From contig NZ_JAUSYZ010000001.1 in assembly GCF_030817195.1 (NCBI RefSeq), positions 2,914,001 through 2,978,000 on the forward strand: a stretch of 64,000 nt of DNA. The letters run 5' to 3'. How positions within the stretch are numbered: position 1 is the first letter of the stretch; each line of letters opens with the position of its first letter. Positions 34,352 through 43,075 of this stretch are shown here, in pieces. Made by a program: the position numbers and the translations under genes. The DNA comes from Arthrobacter globiformis (GTDB lineage: Bacteria; Actinomycetota; Actinomycetes; Actinomycetales; Micrococcaceae). Under the pieces are notes generated by a model. The model was given only the letters and a program-made list of their open reading frames with translations, did not search any database and was not told where the DNA came from.

Positions 34352-35398
34352 AGCGTCTTCTGGAGTTCCTTGATCGGCATGTTCAGCTCGACCAGCAGGT
34401 TCAGGTCCGCCGTCGCCGGGCGCCCCAAGGTGGTGAGGTAGTTGCCGACGATGACCGCGTTGATGCCGCCGAGGAGGCCGTTGCGGGTGCCGAGGTCGCC
34501 GAGAGTCAGTTCCCGGCCGCCGGCGTAGCGCAGCACGGTCCGGGGCATGGCGAGGCGGAACGCGGCGATGGCGCGGAGGGCGTCCTTGCCGTCCATGATG
34601 CCCTGGTTTTCGAGCGGGGTTCCGGGGCGGGGGTTGAGGAAGTTCAGCGGCACCTCGTGGGGTTCGAGGGCTGCAAGCTGGGCGGCGAGCTCGGCGCGCT
34701 GTTCGAGGGTTTCCCCCATGCCGATCAGGGCGCCGCAGCACAGTTCCATCCCGGCTGCCTTGACCATGTTGCAGGTGTCGAGGCGTTCCTCGTAGCTGTG
34801 CGTGGTGACCACTTCGGGGAAGTAGCTGCGGGCCGTTTCCAGGTTGTGGTTGTAGCGGTGCACGCCCCACTCGGCGAGCTGGTCCACCTGTCGCTGGGTG
34901 AGCATCCCGAGCGAGCAGGCGATGTTGATCTCGACTTCCTCGTTGATGCGGTCGATCGCGAACTTGATCTGGTTCATGAGCTTGATGTCGGGGCCGCGGA
35001 CGGCGGCAACGATGCAGAACTCGGTGGCTCCGGGTGGCCGCGGTTTCCTTCGCGGCCTTGACCAGTTCGGGGATGTCGAGCCAGACGCCGCGGACGGGGG
35101 AGTCGAACAGGCCGGACTGGCTGCAGAAGTGGCAGTCCTCCGGGCAGCCGCCGGTCTTGATGGAGATGATGCCCTCCACCTCGACGTCTTCGCCGCAGTG
35201 CCTGAGCCGGACCTCGTGGGCAAGCTGCAGGGCCGCGGGAAGGGCCTCGTCCGGGAGGCGGAGGACTTCCTCGAGCTGCGCCTGGCTGAGCCCGATGCCG
35301 TCCTCGAGGACCTGCCGGCGGGCGATTTCCAGGATGGGGAAGGTCTTTGGGAAGGTAGCGTCGCTTGTGGCTTCGCTCGCGTTTGCCTGAATCGTCAT
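34348..35398 (-). pseudogene. bioB: Biotin synthase with a one-base insertion
   Basis: BioB inserts sulfur into dethiobiotin using radical SAM chemistry. ATG 35398 follows AAAGGA. The N-terminal part in one frame carries the radical SAM motif TGGCPEDCHFCSQSG and runs to LVKAAKETAAT. There the GGG at 35032-35034 has one base too many, and the rest (GATEFCIVAAVRGPD, CCGALIGMGET, LNFLNPRPGTPLE, ending IKELQKTL) continues in another frame. Removing one base restores an uninterrupted 349-residue protein of normal length. Both halves are well conserved, so this is either a very recent mutation or a sequencing error in a G run. First gene of the operon; no BirA- or BioQ-type operator was recognised upstream. 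Confidence 0.88.
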
Positions 35399-35540
35399 TG
35401 ATGGGTCCTTTGCGTCTGATGGCTGCGGATATTCCTCCGAACTGACGCTAATTCCCCATCGGGGGCAAGATTTTGTGGGGTCCCGACAAGCAGACCGGCG
35501 GGACATTGGTCGGGTCCCACTCTGGCGGTGCCAAACAGCT

Positions 35541-35573
35541 AGGGCCGCCGTCGCGGGTGGCGACGGCGGCCCT
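35541..35573. terminator. Strong GC hairpin after the aldehyde dehydrogenase gene
   Basis: AGGGCCGCCGTCGC (35541-35554) pairs perfectly with 35560-35573 around GGGTG. It lies 19 bases past the stop of the minus-strand aldehyde dehydrogenase and upstream of bioB, separating the two units. No T tract follows, as is common in high-GC actinobacterial terminators. Confidence 0.6.
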
Positions 35574-35591
35574 CTGGTTCCGGTGGTCAAG

Positions 35592-37004
35592 TCAGCCGTT
35601 GATGACCTGGGGGACGCCGAGGTGTTTGAGGCCTTCGACGCCGAATTCGAGGCCGTAGCCGGATTGTTTGGCGCCGCCGAAGGGGACGCGGGGGTCGACG
35701 GCGCCGTGTTTGTTGATCCAGACGGTGCCGGCCTGGATGCGGTTGGCGACTTCGCGGGCGGCGGGGAGGTTGGGGGACCAGACGGAGGCGCCGAGTCCGA
35801 CGTCGAGGGCGTTGGCGTAGTCGATGGCCTGGTCGATGGTGCTGTAGCGGATGATGGGCAGGGCGGGGCCGAACTGTTCCTCGGTGACGAGGGGGTTGGT
35901 GTTGTCGATGTCGGCGACGAGGGTGGTGGGGTAGAAGTAGCCGGGCTGGCCGGGGTCGGGGTTGCCGCCGAGCAGGATCCGGGCGCCGCTGTCGCGGGCG
36001 GCTTCGACGAGGTTGGCGACGATGTCGTACTGGGCTTTGTTTTGCAGCGGGCCGAGGACGTTGTTTTCGTCCAGGCCGTTGCCCATCGGCATGGCGGCGG
36101 CGACTTTGGTGAGTTCGTCGCAGACGGCGTCGTAGATGTCGTCGTGGACGTAGAGGCGTTTGAGGGCTGCGCAGGTTTGGCCGGTGTTGAGGAACGCGCC
36201 CCAGAAGAGGTCTTCGGCGATGGCTTTGGGGTCGGCGTCGGGCAGGACGATGCCGGCGTCGTTGCCGCCCAGTTCCAGGGTGAGGCGTTTGATGGTGTCG
36301 GCGGAGGATTTGATGATGGCGCGGCCGGCGGCGGTGGAGCCGGTGAACATGATTTTGCCGATGGCGGGGTGTTCGGCGAGGCGGGCGCCGACTTCGCGGT
36401 CGCCGGCGATGGCGGTCAGGACGTTCTCCGGGAGTTCTTCGTTGAGGACCTTGATCAGGGCCAGGACGGAGAGCGGGGTCATTTTGGAGGGTTTGACGAC
36501 GGCGGTGTTGCCCATGCGCAGGGCGGGGGCGATCTGCCAGATGGTGATCATCATGGGCCAGTTCCAGGGGCCGATGGCGCCGACGACGCCGATGGGCTTG
36601 TAGTGCAGTTCGGCGTAGGTTTCGCCGTCGTCCACCACGACCTCGGGTGTGAGTTCGGTGGTGGCGGTGGCGCGGAGCCAGGCGGCGCAGGCGCTGACTT
36701 CGAAGCGGGCGTTGGGGCCGTTGAGGGGTTTGCCCTGTTCGCGGGAGAGGAGCTGGGCGAGTTCTTCGGCGGAGCGTTCGACGGCGTCGGCGGCTTTGAG
36801 CAGCGCGGCGGACCGGGCGTCGTGGCCCAGGGCCGCCCATGCCGGCTGGGCGGCAACCGCGGCGTCTACCGCGAGCTCCAGGTCTGCAACGGTGTGGACC
36901 GGCGCCTCGCCAACCACCCCTCCGGTGGCGGGATCAAAAATGGTCCGGCTGTCTTGGCCGGGCGTGGCGGTAATGCTGGCAATCAGTGAATCGTAAGTTT
37001 CCAT
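35592..37004 (-). CDS. NAD(P)-dependent aldehyde dehydrogenase
   Basis: A 470-residue member of the aldehyde dehydrogenase superfamily. The cofactor region shows GPWNWPMMITIWQIAPAL and KPSKMTPLS, GSTAAGR near residue 225, the general-base Glu in LELGGND near 245, the catalytic Cys in NTGQTCAALKR near 276 and EEQFGPALPI near 370. It oxidises an aldehyde to the acid. It is the distal gene of a minus-strand group with a MoaF-like protein and an APC permease, next to a flavin amine oxidase, so the aldehyde formed by amine oxidation is the likely substrate (inference). Confidence 0.93.
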   Translation of the reverse strand: METYDSLIASITATPGQDSRTIFDPATGGVVGEAPVHTVADLELAVDAAVAAQPAWAALGHDARSAALLKAADAVERSAEELAQLLSREQGKPLNGPNARFEVSACAAWLRATATTELTPEVVVDDGETYAELHYKPIGVVGAIGPWNWPMMITIWQIAPALRMGNTAVVKPSKMTPLSVLALIKVLNEELPENVLTAIAGDREVGARLAEHPAIGKIMFTGSTAAGRAIIKSSADTIKRLTLELGGNDAGIVLPDADPKAIAEDLFWGAFLNTGQTCAALKRLYVHDDIYDAVCDELTKVAAAMPMGNGLDENNVLGPLQNKAQYDIVANLVEAARDSGARILLGGNPDPGQPGYFYPTTLVADIDNTNPLVTEEQFGPALPIIRYSTIDQAIDYANALDVGLGASVWSPNLPAAREVANRIQAGTVWINKHGAVDPRVPFGGAKQSGYGLEFGVEGLKHLGVPQVING

Positions 37005-37033
37005 GGTGTTCCTCGTGTAGTGGACGTGTCCGG

Positions 37034-37834
37034 CTAGTGCTTGTGGTTGTCCTGCGGGTATTCGGTGGTGTTCAGGACGGTGAGGCGGGAGTCGAAAGGC
37101 AGGATCACGGGTTCGGCGGCGGGCTCGTCCCAGCCGAACATCCGGCCGATGGAGCGTTGCTCGCGCAGGTCTATGAGGAGGACCGCCTCAACGGTCATCA
37201 CTTTTTCGGTCCAGAAGAACAGGTAGAGGTCATCGCCAACGTCGAAGGTGAGGCAGCGGTCGGTGTCTGCGAGTCCGGCCTCGCCGCCGCGAAGGCAGTG
37301 CCAAGTGAAGGTGCCGGCGGTGAGGTAGATGTGTTCGTAGGTTTCGACGTCGCTGTAGCGGTAATAGATGCGCTTGCCGACGAGTCCGCCGGAGCGGGAA
37401 TGGAGGGCCGCCGCACCTTCCACGTTTCCGTGGCTGAACCTGGTGGTGCTGCCTGTCTTGGCGCCTTCGACGATGAATGAGCTGATGGCCGTTGTGACGG
37501 CGCCGGTGTTCCTGTCGAGGACGATGGTGAGATTTTCAGCGTGGCGGTCTTCGCCCCTGACGAAGTCGATGATGAATATCCCAGGGCGCGCTTCGATCGC
37601 TTTGTACCTGGCTGCCCCCTGGTTTTCGTCGCCGTCCGCATAGGTCCATGTCAGGGAATGCGTGTCATGGAAGGTGTACGTGGTGGTATGTCCTCCTTCC
37701 TGGGGGAGGTGCAATGCCGTGCCGGTCAGGGCCGCTGAGGCGGGCAGGGTCTGGTCCCCGAATCCGTCGAGCATGGTGGCCACGGAGGGCCATTCGTTTT
37801 CGGGAACGTAGTCCTGGATATCAGTCGCGGTCAT
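37034..37834 (-). CDS. MoaF-like protein
   Basis: A 266-residue protein matching the MoaF family of two lipocalin-like halves: residues about 35-140 (HTTTYTFHDTHSLTWTYADG, FIIDFVRGEDRHAENLTIV) and about 150-266 (GKRIYYRYSDVETYEHIYL, FTWHCLRGGEAGLADTDRC, LYLFFWTEKVMTVEAVLLID). MoaF was first noted in the monoamine regulon of enteric bacteria; its biochemical function is unsettled despite the name. Its place between an aldehyde dehydrogenase and an amine permease repeats that association. 29 bases separate it from the dehydrogenase. Confidence 0.78.
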   Translation of the reverse strand: MTATDIQDYVPENEWPSVATMLDGFGDQTLPASAALTGTALHLPQEGGHTTTYTFHDTHSLTWTYADGDENQGAARYKAIEARPGIFIIDFVRGEDRHAENLTIVLDRNTGAVTTAISSFIVEGAKTGSTTRFSHGNVEGAAALHSRSGGLVGKRIYYRYSDVETYEHIYLTAGTFTWHCLRGGEAGLADTDRCLTFDVGDDLYLFFWTEKVMTVEAVLLIDLREQRSIGRMFGWDEPAAEPVILPFDSRLTVLNTTEYPQDNHKH

Positions 37835-37898
37835 GGCTTTCCTTTGGTTGAGGCTGGGTTCTTGCTGAACGAGGTTGGTGTTTAGGAGCGTTTTGGCG

Positions 37899-39338
37899 TC
37901 AGACGATTTCAGAGGCGTAGTCGATTGAAGGCTTCTGGGTTCCCCGGGCTATTCCTGCGACGAGGACGAGGGGGATGCCGAGGAGGAGCCACCGGGCAAC
38001 GCCGCCGGCGCCGCCGAGCAGGGCATCGTAGTTGTCCAGGGTCAGGTAGCCGATGATGATGAATGAAACGAAGGACAGGACGGGGGCGATGATGGTCACC
38101 CACAGGTTGTCGCGCATCTTCGTTCTGGCAAAGTAGACGACGATCGCTGCGGATGTCAGGAGGAGGATGCTGATGAAACCGGCGGTTCCGAGGGCGACGA
38201 ACCACGCGAAGACTGTGGTGATGGGGTCGGCCCCTGAGATCAGGAAGGCGCTGATAATGGCCAGGACGACGACGCCGTTGACCAGCCCCGCGAACGTCGG
38301 GGCTCCGGTCTTGGAGACGGACGCCAGCTTTGCGGGCAGGGTCCCGGCGCGGCCCAGGGCGAAGAGATACCGGGCGAACATGTTGGCCAACCCCAGCATC
38401 ATGGCGATGAAGCTGGTGACCACGAGGATTTGCATGGCCAGACTGAGCCAGGAGCCGGCACTGCTCTGAGCCAGATCGAAGATCATGCCGGCGGGGTTCC
38501 CGGCGGCTTCTGACTGGATTCGGTCGATGCCGATTGCTCCGCTGATGGCCCAGGTTGAGATCATGTAGAAGAAACCAACGAAGGCGATGACGAGGTATGC
38601 GGCGCGGGGAATCGTCTTGCGAGGGTTCACGGCTTCCTCAGCGAAGACGACTGTCGCTTCGAAGCTTGTGAAGCAGGCAAAAGCGAACAGCAGTGAGATG
38701 CCGAGCCCGGGTCCCACGATGTTGGCGCCGGTGAACCCCTCGAAGGTGAAGATCCCGAACCCGTTTTGGGCGATCAGCGAGACAACGAGAGCGGCAACGA
38801 CGAGGGTTTCGCCCAGGATCAGAACGCCCAGAACCTTCAGGCTCGCATCTACACCTTTCATGGTCAGGGCGGTGGCCAGGGACAGCACGACGACGATCCA
38901 AAAGAACGGCGGGAGCCCTAAGCCCGTCAGGGTCTCGACGAGCTGCTGGGCGAAGACACCGAATTGGGACCAAAGCCCCACCTGGAGGCTGACGTATGTC
39001 AGGATCGCGATGCCTGCACCGCCGGTGGCCCACTTCGTTCCCAACCCCTTGGCGATGTAGGCGACAAATCCTCCCGCGTTGGTGATGTTGTGGCTCATCC
39101 GAAGATACCCAACGGAAAACAGGGCCACGAGAAGGGCGGCGATGACGTAGATAACGGGGGTTCCGGGGCCGCTGGCTGCGAACAGGACGGGACTCGCGCC
39201 CACAACGGCCGCCATGGGTGCGGCAGCAGCGATAGCAAAGAAGGCCACCGCGACGACCCCTAGCTTATTGGGCCGCAGGCGGGCAGAGGTGACCGTGGTG
39301 TCCAGAAAGGCGGGCATCTGTCCGGTGTGTTGATTCAT
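37899..39338 (-). CDS. APC-family amino acid/amine permease
   Basis: A 479-residue transporter with twelve expected helices. ATG 39338 is preceded by GAAAGAG. The first helix has VAVAFFAIAAAAPMAAVVGASP, followed by AGGFVAYIAKGLG, and the middle has FACFTSFEATVVFAEEAVNP with RKTIPRA, all typical of APC superfamily members. It would take up an amino acid or amine by proton symport. First gene of the permease, moaF, dehydrogenase group and divergent from a TetR gene, which likely controls it through the operator at 39485-39500. Confidence 0.88.
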   Translation of the reverse strand: MNQHTGQMPAFLDTTVTSARLRPNKLGVVAVAFFAIAAAAPMAAVVGASPVLFAASGPGTPVIYVIAALLVALFSVGYLRMSHNITNAGGFVAYIAKGLGTKWATGGAGIAILTYVSLQVGLWSQFGVFAQQLVETLTGLGLPPFFWIVVVLSLATALTMKGVDASLKVLGVLILGETLVVAALVVSLIAQNGFGIFTFEGFTGANIVGPGLGISLLFAFACFTSFEATVVFAEEAVNPRKTIPRAAYLVIAFVGFFYMISTWAISGAIGIDRIQSEAAGNPAGMIFDLAQSSAGSWLSLAMQILVVTSFIAMMLGLANMFARYLFALGRAGTLPAKLASVSKTGAPTFAGLVNGVVVLAIISAFLISGADPITTVFAWFVALGTAGFISILLLTSAAIVVYFARTKMRDNLWVTIIAPVLSFVSFIIIGYLTLDNYDALLGGAGGVARWLLLGIPLVLVAGIARGTQKPSIDYASEIV

Positions 39339-39484
39339 AATGTATGGCTCTTTCGCCAGGGCATGGACTCGTGAGTCATGCGATGTGAGTTCGTGTGGTG
39401 CCGGCTGAAGGCGCACCCCCTCGTGCGCGTCTTCCGGCGGAAGCGACTGTGATCAGCGGTACGTGAGTCGGATCACAAGTAGAA

Positions 39485-39500
39485 CTCTACAAGTGTTTAG
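39485..39500. promoter_or_regulatory. Candidate TetR operator in the permease/TetR divergent region
   Basis: CTCTACAAGTGTTTAG is an imperfect 7-2-7 inverted repeat that agrees at most positions with the two perfect or near-perfect operators at 41940-41955 and 41975-41990. It lies 54 bases before the tetR start and about 147 before the permease start. The remainder of 39339-39553 shows no clear gene. Confidence 0.45.
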
Positions 39501-39553
39501 TTTTAGGTGTCAAGGGTCTCAAACGGCTGGGCTGGCAGGGCTAAAATCGGCTT

Positions 39554-40171
39554 ATGAGCCTGGATTCCCAACGATTGCCCTACGGGGATGGCCGCGACGC
39601 CCTGCTGGCGGCGGTCATTGATGTTGTTGCCCAGAAGGGCCTGCGGGGCGTGACCTATCGTTCTGTTGCCTCCCGGGCAGGTGTGAACCATACGCTGATC
39701 ACGCATCACTTCGGCTCCATCGAGGGGCTGCTGGCCGCCACCCTTGAGTGGGCCGTGCAGCGGTCGATTGACGAAACTGGTCTTGCCCGCGTGGCGGATT
39801 TCGACGAGAAGTTTGCCGACGCTCTCCTGGCCTCGGTCTCCTCCGAGCCGGAACTGCAGCTTTTTCAGTTCGAGATGCTTCTCGAAGCGCGGCGAAAGCC
39901 GGAGCTAAAAGCCCTGCTGGATCGCCTGTATGACAACTACATCTCAACCGTTGAAAGGGCTCTTCGCAAGCGTTCACTCAATACGGACGATGAACTGTCC
40001 AGGGCAGTATTCGCTGCGCTCGACGGACTAATGCTCCAGTTCCTCACCTTTGGAAATCCGGAAAAGATCCGAGCCGCCGTCATCCAGGTTGGCAGACTCC
40101 TCGAACGTTCGGGCATAGCCGGCGACGCGAACGCCGCCGGCCTCTCCCCGGCTGAAAAGTACCGCCCGTAG
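39554..40171 (+). CDS. TetR/AcrR-family regulator
   Basis: A 205-residue repressor. Helix-turn-helix at about residues 32-52 (GVTYRSVASRAGVNHTLITH, then HFGS), then an all-helical ligand domain (LQLFQFEMLLEARRKPELK, AVFAALDGLMLQFLTFG). It is a clear paralogue of the regulator at 42034-42618 with nearly the same recognition helix. Divergent from the APC permease, so it probably represses the permease group and itself until an amine-related ligand binds. Confidence 0.9.
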   Translation: MSLDSQRLPYGDGRDALLAAVIDVVAQKGLRGVTYRSVASRAGVNHTLITHHFGSIEGLLAATLEWAVQRSIDETGLARVADFDEKFADALLASVSSEPELQLFQFEMLLEARRKPELKALLDRLYDNYISTVERALRKRSLNTDDELSRAVFAALDGLMLQFLTFGNPEKIRAAVIQVGRLLERSGIAGDANAAGLSPAEKYRP

Positions 40172-40218
40172 ATCGGCCCGCGGAGTCTGGCGCTTCGGGC
40201 CCTCCGCGGGCAGACAAA

Positions 40219-41526
40219 TCAGGCGCTGCGCTCGTTCACAATGCTCCGGGCGGCCTCCAGCCCGCTTTCGATGGCGCCGTCGATGAAGCCGCCCCAGCCG
40301 TTGGCATAGTCAGAACCTGCGAACAGGAGCCGGCCGTGCGGCTGTTGGAAGCTGCTTAGGGACTCTGTCAGGAAGCCCGGCCGGTGCATGGGCCAGGTCT
40401 CCCCAGACAGCGGGTCGCGGGTCCAGTCGTGGCTGGCGACATCCAGTACTTCAAGGTCCGGCGCGAGAAGGTCAACGGCGGCCTGGACCTGCCGGAGGTC
40501 GGTGGCGTCAAGGCGTGCGGTGTCGGGTCCGAAGGCAACGAGGATGGTGTTTCCGTCCTGGTCGTATTCAGCCTGGATGAAGTTCAGCGACCATTCAGCG
40601 GCGCCAAGGGCAACGAACGGCTTCACCCCGCCCTTGACGGTGATCCAGATTTTGATCCCCGTGGAGACCTGGCCTTCGGAGATGCCCTTTTGTGCGGATG
40701 CCGGCAGGGGAGGTTCAAAAGCGATGGCGCCCATGGCGCCGAGGGGCAGGGTGCAGATCACGTGCGCTGCCTGGAACTCCTCGCCGTCGCTGGTGATGAC
40801 AGTGGCGTTCCCGTCGGTGTAATTGACCGCCGAAACAGTCTTCCCCAAGCGGACGTCTGTCCCGGCGCCGATGCTGTTGATCAGTTTGCCGGTGCCTCCC
40901 TCGATCTTGAAGGTGGCGCACGCTTCGAAGTTGACCATCCAGTCGCCGTTGGTCAGTGCAACCCACCGCAAGGCCTGAGTGAAGGCGGCGTCGTCGATCG
41001 GGCCGTTGAAATTCAGCGCCCAGAAGGATTCCAGGATGTCGCGGGAATAATCCGTGAAAGGCAGTTCTGCGATTTTCTTGGCCAGGGAAGCATGATCGAT
41101 GCCCTTGGCGTCGGGGTTGGTGAACGGCGCGAATGGCTGCGGAAAGTAGTCGCGCGATTGTTCCACGAGCTTCCGGTTGGGTGCATCGATTTCGTTCAGC
41201 AGCTGCTCCGGAGTGCCCTCGTGCCGGGCGCCGTCTGCCCACCAATATGCACGCTCGGGCACAGGGCTCTGAACGGTGCCGACCCCGTAGCGCTTCATTT
41301 CCGCCCAAACGTAGGGCTGGGTCCAGTGGACCCAGGTGCCGCCCATTTCGAGGGGGCGGCCAAGCCGGTCGTCCAGCCAGGTGCGGCCGCCGATCCGGCC
41401 CCTGGCTTCGAGAGCAATCACGGAAAGGCCTGCGTGGCGCAGTTCACGGGCAGCCGTGAGGCCGGCGAAGCCTGCGCCGATGATGACGACGTCGGTCTGC
41501 TGGGTGTTGTTGATGGTGTCAGTCAC
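40219..41526 (-). CDS. Flavin monoamine oxidase
   Basis: A 435-residue FAD enzyme. The dinucleotide motif is VVIIGAGFAGLTAARELRHAG with ALEARGRIGGRTW, the substrate half includes MGGTWVHWTQPYVW, and the C-terminal FAD motif is GRLLFAGSDYANGWGGFIDG. The cysteine used for covalent flavin in animal MAO is absent, so FAD is non-covalent. It would deaminate a primary amine to aldehyde, ammonia and hydrogen peroxide, feeding the nearby aldehyde dehydrogenase. The cupin gene upstream is 35 bases away and co-directional, so both are probably co-transcribed from the operator region at 41940-41990. Confidence 0.9.
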   Translation of the reverse strand: MTDTINNTQQTDVVIIGAGFAGLTAARELRHAGLSVIALEARGRIGGRTWLDDRLGRPLEMGGTWVHWTQPYVWAEMKRYGVGTVQSPVPERAYWWADGARHEGTPEQLLNEIDAPNRKLVEQSRDYFPQPFAPFTNPDAKGIDHASLAKKIAELPFTDYSRDILESFWALNFNGPIDDAAFTQALRWVALTNGDWMVNFEACATFKIEGGTGKLINSIGAGTDVRLGKTVSAVNYTDGNATVITSDGEEFQAAHVICTLPLGAMGAIAFEPPLPASAQKGISEGQVSTGIKIWITVKGGVKPFVALGAAEWSLNFIQAEYDQDGNTILVAFGPDTARLDATDLRQVQAAVDLLAPDLEVLDVASHDWTRDPLSGETWPMHRPGFLTESLSSFQQPHGRLLFAGSDYANGWGGFIDGAIESGLEAARSIVNERSA

Positions 41527-41561
41527 GGTGAGCCTTCTGCTTCAGATCTTCTTGCTGTTGG

Positions 41562-41915
41562 TCAGGAGTAGACGAAGAATTCGGTGGTGTCTTCAATGAC
41601 GGTCCAGCGGGTTTGCGCACCTTTATTGAATGAAGCAGCCGAGCCTGGCGTCAGGTCGAAGCTTTGGCCGCCGTCGACCTTGATGTGCAGGTGGCCTTCG
41701 ATGATGTGGATGGTCTCGTCAGCCTCGATCAGCAGGTCGAACGGCTCCGGGGCCTCTTCAGTGGTCACGTGCCAGAAGCCGGCGGACAGAGCCGGTCGGT
41801 CCCCGTCCCCGGGCCGGCGGACCCACTGGACCTGGCCGAGGATGAAACGCTCGTACTTCTGCGGATCAAAGGAATCGTGGACGGTGAATTCGACGGCGTT
41901 CGTGGACGTGGACAT
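41562..41915 (-). CDS. Cupin-domain protein (DUF861 type), amine region
   Basis: A 117-residue single cupin; ATG 41915 has AGGAGG five bases upstream. Core motifs: FWHVTTEEAPEPFDLLIEAD, ETIHIIEGHLHIKVDGGQ and LTPGSAASFNKGAQTRWTVI. It precedes the amine oxidase gene in the same direction. Function is unknown; such cupins often accompany catabolic oxidases and may bind an intermediate or metal. Confidence 0.82.
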   Translation of the reverse strand: MSTSTNAVEFTVHDSFDPQKYERFILGQVQWVRRPGDGDRPALSAGFWHVTTEEAPEPFDLLIEADETIHIIEGHLHIKVDGGQSFDLTPGSAASFNKGAQTRWTVIEDTTEFFVYS

Positions 41916-41939
41916 TGGGTCCTCCTGGGATCTGAGCAA

Positions 41940-41955
41940 CTCAGCAGCTGCTTAG
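41940..41955. promoter_or_regulatory. TetR operator candidate, site 1
   Basis: CTCAGCAGCTGCTTAG, a 7-2-7 inverted repeat with one mismatch, embedded in a longer near-palindrome from 41937 to 41958. It lies 25 bases upstream of the cupin start and shares its consensus with site 2. Confidence 0.6.
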
Positions 41956-41974
41956 TTGTGTATTGGCACCATAG

Positions 41975-41990
41975 CTAAGCATTTGCTTAG
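41975..41990. promoter_or_regulatory. TetR operator candidate, site 2
   Basis: CTAAGCATTTGCTTAG is a perfect 7-2-7 palindrome, 35 bases centre to centre from site 1 and 44 bases before the divergent tetR start. Shared consensus CTMAGCA-NN-TGCTTAG. The two sites between divergent genes are typical of autoregulated TetR control. Confidence 0.65.
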
Positions 41991-42033
41991 GTTTGAAGTC
42001 AACACCCAGTTTTCAGCAGCTAGAATCGGTGAC

Positions 42034-42618
42034 ATGAGCGGGGAGAAACATGGCAGCTACGGCACGGGGCGGGAAGCTTTGCTGGCCGCGACGGTGCATG
42101 TGGTGGCGCGCAAGGGACTGCGGGGCCTGACATTCCGTGCTGTCGCCGAACACGCCGGCGTCAACAACACGTTGGTTGTCCATCACTTCGGCAAACGGGA
42201 TGCGCTCATCGGGGCAGCACTCGAATGGTCCGTGCAGCAGTCGATCGGGCTGTCACAGCTGGAATTGCTGCCTGCCACCGAGGAGGAGTTCTGCCGCAGC
42301 ATCCTGTCACTGATCGAAGACAACCCCGACATGCAGATCTTCCAGTACGAGATGATCCTTGAATCGCGACGGCGCCCCGAACTGGCAGGGCCGGTGCAGC
42401 ACCTTTACGAAAGCTACATCGCAGCGTTCTCCGTGGGCCTGGAGCGGATCGGCTTCGGCGGACAGGAGGGTGCGGCCCAGGCCGCCTTCGCCGCGTTGGA
42501 CGGCCTGGTGCTGCAGCTCCTGGCGGGCGCCAATACGAAAGGCGTCGAGACTGCGATCCGCTATCTCTGGGCCGCACTGGGCGGACACGTAAACACCCCG
42601 GCGGTCAACGCCGGCTGA
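42034..42618 (+). CDS. TetR/AcrR-family regulator, paralogue
   Basis: A 194-residue repressor, start ATG 42034 (MSGEKHGSYGTG). The helix-turn-helix (LTFRAVAEHAGVNNTLVVHH) is almost identical in its recognition part to that of the regulator at 39554, and the ligand domain aligns as well (MQIFQYEMILESRRRPEL, AAFAALDGLVLQLLAG). It is divergent from the cupin and amine oxidase genes with two palindromes between them, its likely operators. The stop is followed immediately and in frame by a reductase gene fragment. Confidence 0.9.
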   Translation: MSGEKHGSYGTGREALLAATVHVVARKGLRGLTFRAVAEHAGVNNTLVVHHFGKRDALIGAALEWSVQQSIGLSQLELLPATEEEFCRSILSLIEDNPDMQIFQYEMILESRRRPELAGPVQHLYESYIAAFSVGLERIGFGGQEGAAQAAFAALDGLVLQLLAGANTKGVETAIRYLWAALGGHVNTPAVNAG

Positions 42619-42933
42619 TATCGGCCCGATGCCGACCTGCCATGGCCGAACTCCACGCTCCTCAGCGGGGACGTCCCCGCTTCCGTCGCTGCCCTGCGCG
42701 AACAGCCCGGGGGCAACCTCGTGATCATGGGCAGTGGCCAGCTCATCCGGTCCCTGCTCCCGCACGGCCTGATCGACGAACTGTTCCTGATGATTCACCC
42801 GCTGGTGCCCGGCTCGGGGCGCCGCTTGTTCGGGCCGGATGATGAGGCGCGCCGGCTGAGATTGGTCGATTGCTCGCCCACCGCGACCGGAGTGCTGATG
42901 GCGACGTACCAGCCGGCCCAGCGGCTTTCCTGA
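42619..42933 (+). pseudogene. C-terminal fragment of a DHFR-like (RibD_C) protein
   Basis: Directly after the tetR stop, in the same frame, the sequence reads ADLPWPNSTLLSGDVPASVA, then GGNLVIMGSGQLIRSLLPHG and LFLMIHPLVPGSGRRLFG, the C-terminal half of an actinobacterial dihydrofolate-reductase-like protein, ending at 42933. The N-terminal half and start are missing. A short ORF could begin at 42721, but there is no ribosome-binding site. A remnant of an ancestral gene truncated at the tetR 3' end. Bases 42934-43075 show nothing. Confidence 0.75.
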
Positions 42934-43075
42934 ATTGGGCGTCCGCTGCCCCGCCGGGCGACTGGCCGCCGTCGTACTTCAGCTTTAAACCGCTCCCGGC
43001 GCCGCATGGCACTCCCGCGGCATCAGACCCATACTCAATCTAAGGGTGGCCGAACACAACGAGTTGGCGGGGATC

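Noticed and set aside
35032..35034. Programmed frameshift in bioB
   Set aside because: No slippery heptamer or stimulatory structure, and BioB is not known to use frameshifting; a mutation or read error is simpler.
35399..35540. BirA- or BioQ-type biotin operator upstream of bioB
   Set aside because: No matching inverted repeat found by eye.
35475..36989. A 504-codon plus-strand open frame opposite the aldehyde dehydrogenase
   Set aside because: Gly/Val/Asp-rich antisense artefact; the minus-strand enzyme has all catalytic motifs.
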